A stretch of DNA of 32,772 nucleotides from JBCCJA01 sp039045975 (GTDB lineage Bacteria > Planctomycetota > Planctomycetia > Planctomycetales > Planctomycetaceae), in the NCBI GenBank assembly GCA_039045975.1, contig JBCCJA010000043.1:1-32772 (forward strand), given 5' to 3'. A program made the translations under genes and the position numbers. This document shows positions 8,109-16,279 of this stretch, piece by piece. Below the pieces are notes generated by a model that worked only from the letters and a program-made list of their open reading frames with translations, made no database searches and was not told the DNA's origin. How positions within the stretch are numbered: the stretch's first letter is position 1; each line of letters begins with the position of its first letter.

Positions 8109-9278
8109 TTACGGGTCGAAATCGAGGGAACGGGCGAACGCGAGGAACGCGTCACGTTCGGCCCGGGCGAGCGCGGCGGGGGCGGTCATTTTCACGAACC
8201 ATGCTTTTGGGCCGATCTCGGCGATGATGCCGAGGATCGCCTTCTCGTCGCCGTAGAGTTCGACGAGGACGCCTTCGCCGCCGGAGACCGCGATCGATTC
8301 GGCTTCGGCGGACAGCGTGTCGGCGTCGGTTTCCGACAGGCCGACCTGCCCACGCCAACGGTTCACGTTCGGCAGCAGTTCGTTCGCGGCGGCGGGGAGG
8401 TCGATGACGGAGACCTCGCCGAGGTCGTCGCCTTCGCCGACGGTGAACGAGGCCTTGCGGAAGCCGCCAGCGGGCATCTCGGTCCAGCCGTCGGGGCTGT
8501 CGTAGGTGATCGTCGCGGTGCGGGTCGGCGGGGCGGGCGACGTCGGCCGGGCGGTGCGTCCGGCGAACGGCGGCGTCCGGCTGCCCGACATCGGGCCGCC
8601 GACCTCGACCGGGCCGGTGGTGTTTACCAGCAGCACGTCGGTGCCGTCGGCCAGTTGGAACATGCGGATCTCGTCGGCCTCGTCGCCGAAGCCGCCGGCG
8701 GGGATCTCCGACAGCGGGCCCCGCTTCACCTGGCCGCGCCAACGATTGACGTTCTCCAGCAGATAGGCGTCGAGGTCGTCGTCGAAGATAGGCAGGCGGA
8801 TCACGGAGAACCTGAGCGGGTCGCCGTCGTCGGCCGCCGGCGCGACGAGCGTCGCGGCCCGCATGCCGCTGCCGGGCTCTTCGGTCCAACCGTCCGGCAG
8901 GGTCCAAACCGGTCGGCCGTCGGCGGAGAACGTCAGCGAATTGACCAGCCGAAACAGCGGTTCGATCTGGGCGAGGACGGCGTCGTCCGGCCCGGTGGTC
9001 TTGAAGTACCAGGCGGCTGTGCCCCGCGGGATGATCGCGCCGATCAGCCGGCCGTCTTCGATCGTCTCCGTCTGACCGGTGGAACCGCCGCCGGCGAACG
9101 GCGCGAACGGGGCACGCGGCGTCGAGTCGGCGACGAGCGATGTGCTGTCGATCGCCGGTGCCTTCTTCGCGACCTCGTAGACGCGGATCTCTTCGCTGCG
9201 GCCACAGCCCGGCAGCGTGAACCCGAGGGCGACGAATAGCCCCAGGGCGAACGCCGGCTGTGTAGAAATTCCGCGCAA
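8109..9278 (-). CDS. Lipoprotein with duplicated domain, upstream of ccsBA
   Basis: This 389-residue protein has a lipoprotein signal peptide, with lipobox LPGC and Cys25 as the likely acylated residue. It contains two related domains: DGWTEEPGSGMR to ENVNRWRGQV (about 129-184) and DGWTEMPAGGFR to PNVNRWRGQV (about 263-312). A third partial echo is YFKTTGP near 91-97 and LLVNTTGP near 216-223. I recognise no named family. Its place directly before ccsBA, 25 bp away on the same strand, suggests a role in cytochrome c assembly or the redox chain outside the inner membrane; this is inference from position. The start is a TTG at 9278 preceded by GAGG; it is the only start that gives a compact signal peptide. 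Confidence 0.8.
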   Translation of the reverse strand: MRGISTQPAFALGLFVALGFTLPGCGRSEEIRVYEVAKKAPAIDSTSLVADSTPRAPFAPFAGGGSTGQTETIEDGRLIGAIIPRGTAAWYFKTTGPDDAVLAQIEPLFRLVNSLTFSADGRPVWTLPDGWTEEPGSGMRAATLVAPAADDGDPLRFSVIRLPIFDDDLDAYLLENVNRWRGQVKRGPLSEIPAGGFGDEADEIRMFQLADGTDVLLVNTTGPVEVGGPMSGSRTPPFAGRTARPTSPAPPTRTATITYDSPDGWTEMPAGGFRKASFTVGEGDDLGEVSVIDLPAAANELLPNVNRWRGQVGLSETDADTLSAEAESIAVSGGEGVLVELYGDEKAILGIIAEIGPKAWFVKMTAPAALARAERDAFLAFARSLDFDP

Positions 9279-9626
9279 AGGGGCCTCGGCCGAAAACGCG
9301 TTGACCCCGAAGTATACGCGAATGTGGCCGACGGCCCGACACCTCTCGGTCGGTCGTGGCGGCCTTTCTGGGGAATTTTTCCGGGGCTGTGACGGTCGAT
9401 CGTCGGGGCGCGGTACGTCGTGTGCTGCTTCGGTTGAGATCGGCGTCGGGGGATGTTTTCCCCGGCCCGGCAGGCCCCGGACGGGCGGCAGCCGCTGTTG
9501 ACCGCCGGAGTTTGCACAAATTACACGGCCCGTCCCGTCGCCGGGCGGGCCCCACGCAAGGACCGCGTGGGCTATGACACGGCCGCCCGATCCCGCCGGG
9601 CGGCCCCGACAGGAACGGATTCCGCT
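9279..9626. other. Divergent intergenic region between lipoprotein and thioredoxin-protease genes
   Basis: This 348-bp region separates two divergent genes with secretion signals. It holds a good minus-strand -10 box (9311-9316). A weak plus-strand promoter candidate is TTGACC at 9498-9503 followed by TTACAC or TACACG around 9521-9527. No RNA gene, repeat or small ORF with a good start is evident. The 3' part (from the GTG at 9567) could be coding if the downstream gene starts earlier. Confidence 0.4.
9311..9316 (-). promoter_or_regulatory. Candidate -10 box for the lipoprotein-ccsBA operon
   Basis: On the minus strand the sequence reads TATACT, one base off TATAAT, and would start transcription about 25 nt before the TTG start at 9278. 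No good -35 hexamer lies at the right distance (the region is GC-rich), so this is a candidate only. Confidence 0.35.
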
Positions 9627-11216
9627 TTGTCACCCGCACGTAAGCCCGCGGCGCTCCTGCTCGCCGCGACGGCCCTCGCGGCCGCGACACCGGCCGCCGC
9701 CGCTGTCGAGATCCTCGATTTCACCGCCACGTGGTGCGGCCCCTGCCAGCGGATGAAGCCGCTCGTGCACGTCCTCGCGGCCCGCGGCTTCCCGATCCGC
9801 GAGGTCGAAGTCACCGAGCATCCGGAAGTGGCCCGCCGCTACGGCGTAACGGCATACCCGACGTTCATGCTCGTGGATGACGGCCGCGAGGTCACCCGGG
9901 TGACCGGTGTGCAGTCGGCGGCCGACCTCGAACGGCTGCTCGCGAGCGCCCCTTCGCCGGTCGCACCGGCCGAGCCGGTCCGTGGCGACTTCGTCCGGCC
10001 CGTGGTCGTGGCCGAGACTTCGGGCCGTGGCACGGTCCGGACGGTTTCGGAGTCGCTCGGGGCGTCTGCCCCGCTGGCGATGCCGCCTGCGGCCGCGACG
10101 CGTACGGGTGGGAATCGCTCGTCGCAGGCGGTCGGGCCGGTCGTCCGGGCTCAAAACGCCGGCGTGTTCGACCCGGCCGAGCCGGCCACGACCGCCGATC
10201 CGGTCGCCGCGACCGTCCGCGTCCGCGTCAACAACGTCCGCGATAAAGACGGCAAGCGGGGGATCAACTTCGGCTCGGCGACGATGATCGGCTTCAAGGC
10301 CGGCCGCGTCGTCGCGGTCAGCTGTGCCCATACATTTCGCGGGATGGACGACGGGTCGTCGGTCGAGGTCGATCTGTTCGGCGGGCCGACCGCCGATGCG
10401 GTCGAAACGGTCCCGGCCCGCGTCGTGAGGGTCGACCCGGAGGCCGACGTCTCGGTGATCGCGTTCGTGCCGCCGCCCGGGCGGCCCGTCGCGCGGCTGG
10501 CGTCGTCGGCGGAGGCCGTCGAGGCGGGCGACCACGTCTTCAGCGTCGGCTGCGACGACGGTTCCGAGCCCGACAAGCGGCAGCACCGCGTGACCCGCGT
10601 GAACGCGTACGAAGGGCCCGACACGGTCGAGTGCACCGGCACGCCGAAGACGGGCCGCTCGGGCGGCGGGCTGTTCGATAAGCGGGGCCGGCTGGTCGGC
10701 GTCTGTTTCGCGGCCCATCACGAGCTCGGCCGCGGGATTTACGCCGGGCTCGGCGAGATCCACACGATCCTGCGTGAGGCCGGGCTGCCCGAGTTCTGTC
10801 CGGGCGGCGCCGCGACGCCGCCGGTCGAGGTCGCTGCCCCCGAGGCCGACGAATTCACCGCGGTCCTCGCCGCCGTCGATGAGCTGTCGAAGGCCGACGT
10901 GACGCCCGAGGCGGCTTTCGACGCCCTGCCGATGACCGACGCGGCGTCCGGGAATGCGGCCGGTTCCGACTATGACGGGCCGATGGAGGTCGTCGTCATC
11001 ATCCGCAGGCCGGGGGCGGCCGAGGGCGAAGGCGACGTCGTCGTCATCAACGAGGCGAGCCCGATGTTTCTGAAATACCTCCGCGGCGAGACCGACGGGG
11101 CCGGCGCCGCAACGGCCGCCGACGCGTCACGCGGCGCCTCCGCCGAAGACCGCGACGGCTTCGAGTGGACCGAACCGACCTCGGGCCGGCTGGAGCGGTT
11201 CACACGCGGCCGGTGA
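9627..11216 (+). CDS. Secreted thioredoxin / trypsin-like protease fusion
   Basis: Counting from the TTG at 9627 this is a 529-residue protein. A signal peptide (about 1-26, ending ATPAAAA) leads straight into a thioredoxin domain (27-107) with WCGPC at 36-40 and the cis-Pro loop TAYPTFML. A Pro/Ala-rich linker follows, then a trypsin-like serine protease domain (about 195-385) with the full triad: His235 in SCAHTF, Asp274 in EADVSVIAF and Ser345 in GRSGGGLF. The last 140 residues are acidic and of unknown function. The exported location fits disulfide handling coupled to proteolysis, but that is inference. The start is uncertain: no ATG is suitably placed, and a GTG at 9567 with a better ribosome-binding sequence (AAGGA) would add 20 residues before the signal peptide. 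Confidence 0.82.
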   Translation: MSPARKPAALLLAATALAAATPAAAAVEILDFTATWCGPCQRMKPLVHVLAARGFPIREVEVTEHPEVARRYGVTAYPTFMLVDDGREVTRVTGVQSAADLERLLASAPSPVAPAEPVRGDFVRPVVVAETSGRGTVRTVSESLGASAPLAMPPAAATRTGGNRSSQAVGPVVRAQNAGVFDPAEPATTADPVAATVRVRVNNVRDKDGKRGINFGSATMIGFKAGRVVAVSCAHTFRGMDDGSSVEVDLFGGPTADAVETVPARVVRVDPEADVSVIAFVPPPGRPVARLASSAEAVEAGDHVFSVGCDDGSEPDKRQHRVTRVNAYEGPDTVECTGTPKTGRSGGGLFDKRGRLVGVCFAAHHELGRGIYAGLGEIHTILREAGLPEFCPGGAATPPVEVAAPEADEFTAVLAAVDELSKADVTPEAAFDALPMTDAASGNAAGSDYDGPMEVVVIIRRPGAAEGEGDVVVINEASPMFLKYLRGETDGAGAATAADASRGASAEDRDGFEWTEPTSGRLERFTRGR

Positions 11217-11254
11217 GGCCGGCGGTTTACGCCGTTCGTCCGCAAGAACCGCCG

Positions 11255-11282
11255 TTCCCTCCGGGGCGGAATTGTCCATAAT
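11255..11282 (+). promoter_or_regulatory. Candidate promoter for cysK
   Basis: TTCCCT (11255-11260) and CATAAT (11277-11282) are separated by 16 bp in a locally AT-richer stretch. Transcription would start about 60 nt before the cysK ATG. The -35 match is poor, the -10 match is good. Confidence 0.3.
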
Positions 11283-11348
11283 TCCACAGAACAGGCATGA
11301 CGCCCGGCGTCCCCGACCGGCCCAACACTCTCAGACAGAGCCATTCCG

Positions 11349-12293
11349 ATGCCGATTCTGGAAGACAACTCGCTGGCGATCGGCCGCACGCCGCTGGTGC
11401 GGATCAACCACCTCGCGAAAGACCTCGACGTCACGCTGCTGGCGAAGATCGAGGGGCGGAACCCGGCCTACAGCGTCAAATGCCGCATCGGCGCGAACAT
11501 GATCTGGGACGCCGAGAAACGGGGCGTCCTTAAGCCCGGCATGCACGTCGTCGAGCCGACGAGCGGGAACACGGGCATCGCGCTCGCGTTCGTCTGCGCC
11601 GCCCGCGGCTATCCGCTGACGCTGACGATGCCGGAGTCGATGTCGCTGGAGCGTCGCGCGATGCTGCGGTCGTTCGGCGCGAACCTGATCCTCACGCCGG
11701 CGGCCGACGGCATGAAGGGCGCGATCGCGACCGCGACGGAGCTCGCCGAGTCGGGCGATTACTTCATGCCGCAGCAGTTCAAGAACCCCGCCAACCCCGA
11801 GATCCACCGCAAAACGACCGGCCCCGAGATCTGGGAAGACACCGAGGGCAAGGTCGACATCTTCGTCGCCGGCGTCGGCACGGGCGGGACGATCACCGGC
11901 GTGAGCCAGTACTGGGAGCAGATCCGCGAGACGCCGCTGCACTCGGTCGCGGTCGAGCCGGAGACCAGCCCGGTCCTGTCGGGCGGGGCCCCCGGTAAAC
12001 ACAAGATCCAGGGCATCGGGGCCGGCTTCGTACCGGAGATCGTCGACGTCGACCTGATCGACGAGGTCGTGACCGTCACCGACGCCGAATCGTTCGAGAT
12101 GGCCAAACGCGTCGCGAAAGAGGAAGGCATCACCTGCGGCATCAGCTGTGGGGCCGCGATGGCCGGGGCGTTGAAGATCGCCGCGAAGCCGGAAAACGCC
12201 GGCAAGACGATCGTGACCGTCCTGCCCGACATCGGCGAGCGTTACATGTCGACGGCGCTATTTGAAGAGGTGCGGGACGCGATGGCGGCGTGA
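11349..12293 (+). CDS. cysK: Cysteine synthase (O-acetylserine sulfhydrylase)
   Basis: This 314-residue PLP enzyme makes cysteine from O-acetylserine and sulfide. The PLP lysine is Lys44 in NPAYSVKCRIG, the substrate/phosphate loops are TSGNTG (71-76) and GTGGTITG, and the C-terminal ITCGISCGAAM stretch is standard for the fold-type II family. The length matches CysK (about 310). It lacks the C-terminal CBS domains of cystathionine beta-synthase. The ATG at 11349 aligns with the usual family start (ILEDNSLAIGRTPLVR). A Cys/Met-metabolism PLP gene follows on the same strand 690 bp later, separated by a Uma2-type gene on the other strand. Confidence 0.94.
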   Translation: MPILEDNSLAIGRTPLVRINHLAKDLDVTLLAKIEGRNPAYSVKCRIGANMIWDAEKRGVLKPGMHVVEPTSGNTGIALAFVCAARGYPLTLTMPESMSLERRAMLRSFGANLILTPAADGMKGAIATATELAESGDYFMPQQFKNPANPEIHRKTTGPEIWEDTEGKVDIFVAGVGTGGTITGVSQYWEQIRETPLHSVAVEPETSPVLSGGAPGKHKIQGIGAGFVPEIVDVDLIDEVVTVTDAESFEMAKRVAKEEGITCGISCGAAMAGALKIAAKPENAGKTIVTVLPDIGERYMSTALFEEVRDAMAA

Positions 12294-12296
12294 GGT

Positions 12297-12914
12297 TCAG
12301 TCCATATTTTCGTAGGCGGCGTCGACCCGGAAAGAGACTCCGATCGAGTCCAGTTCGACGACCTCTTCCGGGTGCGGCAAAACCTTCAGGTCGAAATCGG
12401 AGGCTCCCGGCTCCCGCCGATAGTGCTCGATGTGCGTGACCGTCTGAGACACGAGCAGATAGTCCGTGACGGAAGGGATCCGCCGATAGCCTTCGAGCTT
12501 TTCCACGCGATCGACCGTGAGCGTCGAGGGGGAAAGAACTTCGAACACGACGAGCGGATTGAGCAGCGTGTCACGCGAGTCGTCGTCCCGCATGACCGAG
12601 TTCGTGCGATACACGACGATGTCGGGGTAGTAGAAAGCTCCCTCGGGGACCTGTACCCGGAAGTCATGAAAGCCGACGCGATACGCTCTCCGGTCGATCA
12701 CCTTGGAAATCGCATAGACGAGGTTTTCCACGATCCACATGTGAACGGGGCTGGCACCGGCCACGTCTCGCGTCCTCCCGTCGATCCACTCCCGGCGTCC
12801 CGAAGTCGAAGCACGCTCCTGCCGGAGGTACTCTTCGGCCGAGATCGGTTTTTCACGGACTCGGAAGCCGGTCAGTGAGTACACCCCGTCGGGCTCTATC
12901 AAAGGCGTCGACAT
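12297..12914 (-). CDS. Uma2-family (DUF820) putative endonuclease
   Basis: The 205-residue product has the Uma2/DUF820 layout: SAEEYLRQER near the N terminus, then REWIDGRTRDVAGAS, PDIVVY, PLVVFEVLSPST and the VTDYLLVSQ stretch. In this family Asp of PDIVVY, Glu of FEVLS and a following basic residue form a PD-(D/E)XK-type nuclease core. Such proteins are numerous in planctomycetes and cyanobacteria and mostly uncharacterised; transposon-derived origins have been suggested for the family. The ATG at 12914 gives MSTPLIEPDGVYSL. The gene is antisense between cysK (stop 12293) and the PLP gene (start 12984), ends 4 nt from cysK, and has visibly more even base use than its neighbours, consistent with acquisition. 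Confidence 0.82.
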   Translation of the reverse strand: MSTPLIEPDGVYSLTGFRVREKPISAEEYLRQERASTSGRREWIDGRTRDVAGASPVHMWIVENLVYAISKVIDRRAYRVGFHDFRVQVPEGAFYYPDIVVYRTNSVMRDDDSRDTLLNPLVVFEVLSPSTLTVDRVEKLEGYRRIPSVTDYLLVSQTVTHIEHYRREPGASDFDLKVLPHPEEVVELDSIGVSFRVDAAYENMD

Positions 12915-12983
12915 AGACTGTCCCGGGGCCAGATCCTCAGCCGCAGGATATCTCGGCGCTTTTCTTCGGCCAAATTCTTTCTC

Positions 12984-14144
12984 ATGCCAAACGACCCGAC
13001 CCCTGGCTTCGACACCCGCGCCGTCCACACCGGCGTGAACAAAGACACGCTGTTCTGCTCGGCGACGACGCCGATTTATCCGTCGTCGACGTTCTACTGG
13101 CAGGACCTGTCGACCAACTCGGGCTACGACTACACCCGCAGCGGCAACCCGACGCGGCGGGCGTTGGAGGAGAACCTCGCCTCCCTCGAGGGCGGGCTCG
13201 ACTGCCGGGCGACGGCGAGCGGCATGTCGGCCGTGATGACCGCCCTGCACCTGTTCAAGGCCGGCGACCACGTGATCGCCGGGACCGACATCTACGGCGG
13301 GACCTATCGGCTGATGGCCGACGTCTGTCCGCAGCTCGGCATCGACGTCACCTTCGCCGACTACGGCGAGCCGGGCGCGATCGAGGCCGCCTTGCGGCCG
13401 AACACCAAGGGCGTCTGGATCGAAACCCCCTCGAACCCGCTGATGAACGTCTACGACGTGCGGGCGATCTGCCGCTTCGCGGGCTCGAGCGGCCTCGTCA
13501 CGATCGCGGACAACACGTTCTTGTCGCCCTACTTCCAGAAGCCGCTCGAACTCGGCTGCGACGTCGTCGTGCACTCGACGACGAAGTACCTCAACGGGCA
13601 TTCCGACGTCGTCGGCGGGGCAGTGATCTGCAAGCAGCAGGAGCATGCCGATCGCGTCGCGTTCGTCGTCAACGCGATGGGTCTCGGGCAGAGCCCGTTC
13701 GACGCGTTCCTCGTCCTCCGCGGCGCGAAGACGCTCGGCCCGCGAATGGAGGCCCACGAGAAGAACGCGAACGCGATCGCACGGTTCCTCGCAGAGCACC
13801 CGAAGGTGACCCGCGTCCGTTACCCCGGCCTCGTGACCGATCCGGGCCACGAACTGGCGAAGTCGCAACAGACCGGCTTCGGTGCGATCGTCGCCCTTGA
13901 AGTCGACGGCGACAAAGCGGGCGTCGAGCGGATGCTGTCGCACGGGAAGTATTTCCTGCTCGCCGAATCGCTCGGCGGGATCGAGTCGTTGTGGTCGTAC
14001 CCCGACACCATGACGCACGCCTCGATGGACGAGGCCGCCCGCCGCGTCGCCGGGATTACTGAACAGACTGTGCGCCTGTCGGTCGGCATCGAGAACGTCG
14101 ACGATCTGATCGGCGATCTGGACGCGGGGCTCGGGCGGCTGTGA
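12984..14144 (+). CDS. Cystathionine gamma-synthase-type PLP enzyme (Cys/Met metabolism family)
   Basis: This 386-residue protein belongs to the Cys/Met-metabolism PLP family, which includes cystathionine gamma-synthase, gamma-lyase and beta-lyase. The PLP lysine is Lys201 in HSTTKYLNGHSDVVGG. Other family marks are YDYTRSGNPTRRALE (48-62), the TASGMSAV loop (78-85) and IETPSNPL (146-153), with IADNTFLSP before the lysine. Length matches the family (about 380-400). The C-terminal LSVGIENVDDLIGDL is typical. Which reaction it performs cannot be decided from motifs alone; proximity to cysK supports a transsulfuration role linking cysteine and methionine. The ATG at 12984 has no strong ribosome-binding sequence. 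A palindromic element starts 3 nt after the stop. Confidence 0.9.
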   Translation: MPNDPTPGFDTRAVHTGVNKDTLFCSATTPIYPSSTFYWQDLSTNSGYDYTRSGNPTRRALEENLASLEGGLDCRATASGMSAVMTALHLFKAGDHVIAGTDIYGGTYRLMADVCPQLGIDVTFADYGEPGAIEAALRPNTKGVWIETPSNPLMNVYDVRAICRFAGSSGLVTIADNTFLSPYFQKPLELGCDVVVHSTTKYLNGHSDVVGGAVICKQQEHADRVAFVVNAMGLGQSPFDAFLVLRGAKTLGPRMEAHEKNANAIARFLAEHPKVTRVRYPGLVTDPGHELAKSQQTGFGAIVALEVDGDKAGVERMLSHGKYFLLAESLGGIESLWSYPDTMTHASMDEAARRVAGITEQTVRLSVGIENVDDLIGDLDAGLGRL

Positions 14145-14147
14145 CCG

Positions 14148-14207
14148 TTTAGCCGGTCCCGGTAAGGAGCGGGACGGCCGACACGCTCCCTACCGGGACC
14201 GGCTAAA
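14148..14207. repeat. 24-bp palindrome, second member of the TTTAGCCG repeat family
   Basis: The arms 14148-14171 and 14184-14207 match at 23 of 24 positions around a 12-nt loop. Outer TTTAGCCG and inner CGGTAGGGAGCG are shared with the element at 4104-4156, while the 4 bases between them differ (GTCC here, CGAC there) and remain paired. It lies 3 nt past the stop of the PLP gene and may act as its terminator, although no T run follows. Confidence 0.85.
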
Positions 14208-14371
14208 CACCCTTGACCTGCCCTTCCCCGCGTCGTCCCAATTGGTCTACAGCACCTCAGATTCACACCCCGGGGAGGACGCGTTCAGCGGCGGCCGCAG
14301 GGCCACGTGACGGAGCTGGCCCTCGAAAATGACCGTCGCCCTCCCCGTCTCGCCAGACACGGGAGAACGCG

Positions 14372-14899
14372 ATGCGGATCGTCGAAGCCGACGGGGACAC
14401 GCTGGGCCGGATGTTCGCCGGCGCGGTCGAACAGACTTTCCAAACCGAGCTCGGCGTCGCCGACCCGCCGCTGACCGACTACCTCGCGACACTTTTGATG
14501 CGGTTCGTCCGCAGCGAAGCCGTCTTCCAACTGCGGGACCCGCACGGCCGGCCGCTCGAAGAGGTCACCGCGATGGCCCTTGAGGCGGCCGAACGGACCG
14601 CCCGGCCGCGTCGCGACGCGTACCGCCATATCGGCGACTTCACGCTGTTCTGGACCGGCCTGTACCCCGACGCGTTGAAGAAACTGCGGGGCAAGGACCG
14701 GGCCGACGCCCTGCTCGACTACGCCGACGAGGGCCGAAAGAGCTACCTCCGCGCTGCCGACTGTCCGGTCGCGAAGGCTCCGGACGAAGAAGCCCCGGTC
14801 CTCCGCCGCCTCGGCGAACAGTTCGAGATGTGCTGTTACGGTTTGGGGATCGTGAAGCAGGTGTGGGGCGATCCGCCGTTGGCGGGCGAGGCGGCGTGA
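14372..14899 (+). CDS. Conserved-looking protein of unknown function (175 aa)
   Basis: I do not recognise a named family. The protein is predicted to be mostly alpha-helical and soluble, without signal peptide or membrane segment. The most distinctive stretch is YRHIGDFTLFWTGLYPDALK (85-104), followed by KSYLRAA and a C-terminal FEMCCYGLGIVKQVW with adjacent cysteines. Start choice is supported by GGGAG 7 nt before the ATG. It stands alone on the + strand between the palindrome at 14148-14207 and a strong terminator at 14976-15044, so it is probably monocistronic. Codon use matches the neighbourhood, so it is likely a resident gene. Confidence 0.75.
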   Translation: MRIVEADGDTLGRMFAGAVEQTFQTELGVADPPLTDYLATLLMRFVRSEAVFQLRDPHGRPLEEVTAMALEAAERTARPRRDAYRHIGDFTLFWTGLYPDALKKLRGKDRADALLDYADEGRKSYLRAADCPVAKAPDEEAPVLRRLGEQFEMCCYGLGIVKQVWGDPPLAGEAA

Positions 14900-14975
14900 A
14901 CGATCCCGGATGCTCCGGGCCGCACGCCGGCTCGCACGAACACGAGATGCCTCGATGAAAACAGTCCGAAAACGA

Positions 14976-15050
14976 GCCCTCGGCGCCCGCCGTGGAGGAG
15001 TTAGGCGCTACGAAGCTATATCCACCACGGCGGGCGCCGAGGGCTTTTTT
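14976..15050. terminator. Long stem-loop terminator between convergent genes
   Basis: A 20-bp perfect stem (14976-14995 with 15025-15044) encloses a 29-nt loop and is followed by six T residues (15045-15050) on the + strand. It can end transcription of the 175-residue gene. On the minus strand the A-rich bases at 14968-14972 give only a weak T tract, so it may also serve the convergent channel gene. The stem starts GCCCTCGGCGCCC. Confidence 0.85.
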
Positions 15051-15067
15051 AATACGGCAGTCTGAAT

Positions 15068-16036
15068 TTAAATCTTCCCGCTCGTTGCCAAGCTCACCAA
15101 CACGTCCCCGTCCCCCAGCACCGTCGCCCCCTCCGGCGCGATCAACTTCGAGCCGTCGGTGCGGATGATCGCGAGGACCATCAGGCCGCGGGTGCGGAGG
15201 CCGGCTTGGTCGAGGCGTTGGCCGGCGACCTCGAAGCCGTCTTCGCCGACGGTGTGTTCGGTCAGTTCAATATCGGTTCCGTTGGCGTGGGCGACTTCCA
15301 AGAGGTTCGCGACGCCCGGCTTGGTGAGCAGGACCGCCATGCGGGTCGCGCCGCTGGCGATCGGGCTGACGACGCGGGTCGCGCCGGCCCGCTTCAGTTT
15401 CTCGCCGGCGCCGGCGTCACTCGCGCGGGCGACGAGCGGGATCTCGGGGCAGAGCAGCCGGGCCGAGAGGACGACGTAGACGTTGTCGGCGTCAGTCGGC
15501 AGCGTCGTCGTGAGGCCGTTGGCCTTATGGATACCGGCCTTTTCGAGGATCTTGTCCTCGGTCGCGTCGCCGACGAGGCCGAGCCAGCCCGACTCTTGGC
15601 AGAACTCGTCGACGACGTCGGCCTCCTGGTCGATGACGACGAAGGGCTGACCTCGTGCGGCGAGTTCTTCGGCGACGGCGGTCCCCATGCGGCCGCCGCC
15701 GCAGACGATGTAGTGGCCTTCGAGGTTTTCGATCGCTTTGTGCATCGATCTGCGTCCGCTCGGTCGGAGGAGGCGGGCGACGATGACCGCCTCGCCGACG
15801 GTCCTGATCGCGTAAGTGAAAAATCCCAGCCCGAAGAGCAAGTAGAACGCGACGAACAGTTCGCCGGCCGGGCCCATCTCGGTGTCGATGCCGTACCCGA
15901 CCGTCGTGAGTGAGATCACGGTCAGGTAGAAGGCGTGGATCCAGCCGCCGCTGCCCTCGGTGAAGACGTAGAAACCGATCGTCCCGACGACGAGCAGGAT
16001 GCCGAGCGTAGCGTAAACCCACCGCGTGCTACGCAC
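15068..16036 (-). CDS. Potassium channel protein with RCK/TrkA-N domain
   Basis: The 322-residue protein has two transmembrane helices (about 7-26 and 60-82) around a pore loop carrying the potassium selectivity filter TTVGYG at 44-49. A cytoplasmic RCK domain follows: a TrkA-N Rossmann fold beginning HYIVCGGGRMG (108-118) that would bind a nucleotide, then a C-terminal TrkA-C-like region (about 245-322). This matches Kch/MthK-type two-helix channels gated by a cytosolic ligand. The start is a GTG at 16036 preceded by AAGGACG; no upstream ATG gives a better helix. It converges with the 175-residue gene across the terminator at 14976-15050. Confidence 0.93.
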   Translation of the reverse strand: MRSTRWVYATLGILLVVGTIGFYVFTEGSGGWIHAFYLTVISLTTVGYGIDTEMGPAGELFVAFYLLFGLGFFTYAIRTVGEAVIVARLLRPSGRRSMHKAIENLEGHYIVCGGGRMGTAVAEELAARGQPFVVIDQEADVVDEFCQESGWLGLVGDATEDKILEKAGIHKANGLTTTLPTDADNVYVVLSARLLCPEIPLVARASDAGAGEKLKRAGATRVVSPIASGATRMAVLLTKPGVANLLEVAHANGTDIELTEHTVGEDGFEVAGQRLDQAGLRTRGLMVLAIIRTDGSKLIAPEGATVLGDGDVLVSLATSGKI

Positions 16037-16279
16037 GACGGGACGTCCTTACGGTCATGCCCGGGCGGGCAAAAGATGCTTGCCGCAATATGTCGCCCGA
16101 CAAATTGGACGCGACACGTCGATCGGCTTTCCGCAGTCCGCTTTCTGCCGTCCGCGGCCCGTGGTTCCGGCGTTTGCGGAGAGTGGATGGCGGACAGCGG
16201 ACGGCCGAGCCACTTTTCAGCGGCAACGGATGGAGGAGCCTTATGTCCGCTCCGGCTTTCTCGGAACCCGGATGAACTG

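Noticed and set aside
12915..14018. Open frame upstream of the Uma2 gene, antisense to the PLP enzyme
   Set aside because: It lies wholly opposite a well-recognised enzyme gene and has no recognisable protein features; the Uma2 start at 12914 is natural.
16037..16279. Possible small gene or repeat between the channel gene and hpnE
   Set aside because: Short frames exist on both strands but none has a good start or family features. Repeated GTCCGC and GCGGAC words (16136-16202) pair only imperfectly, so I call this plain intergenic DNA.
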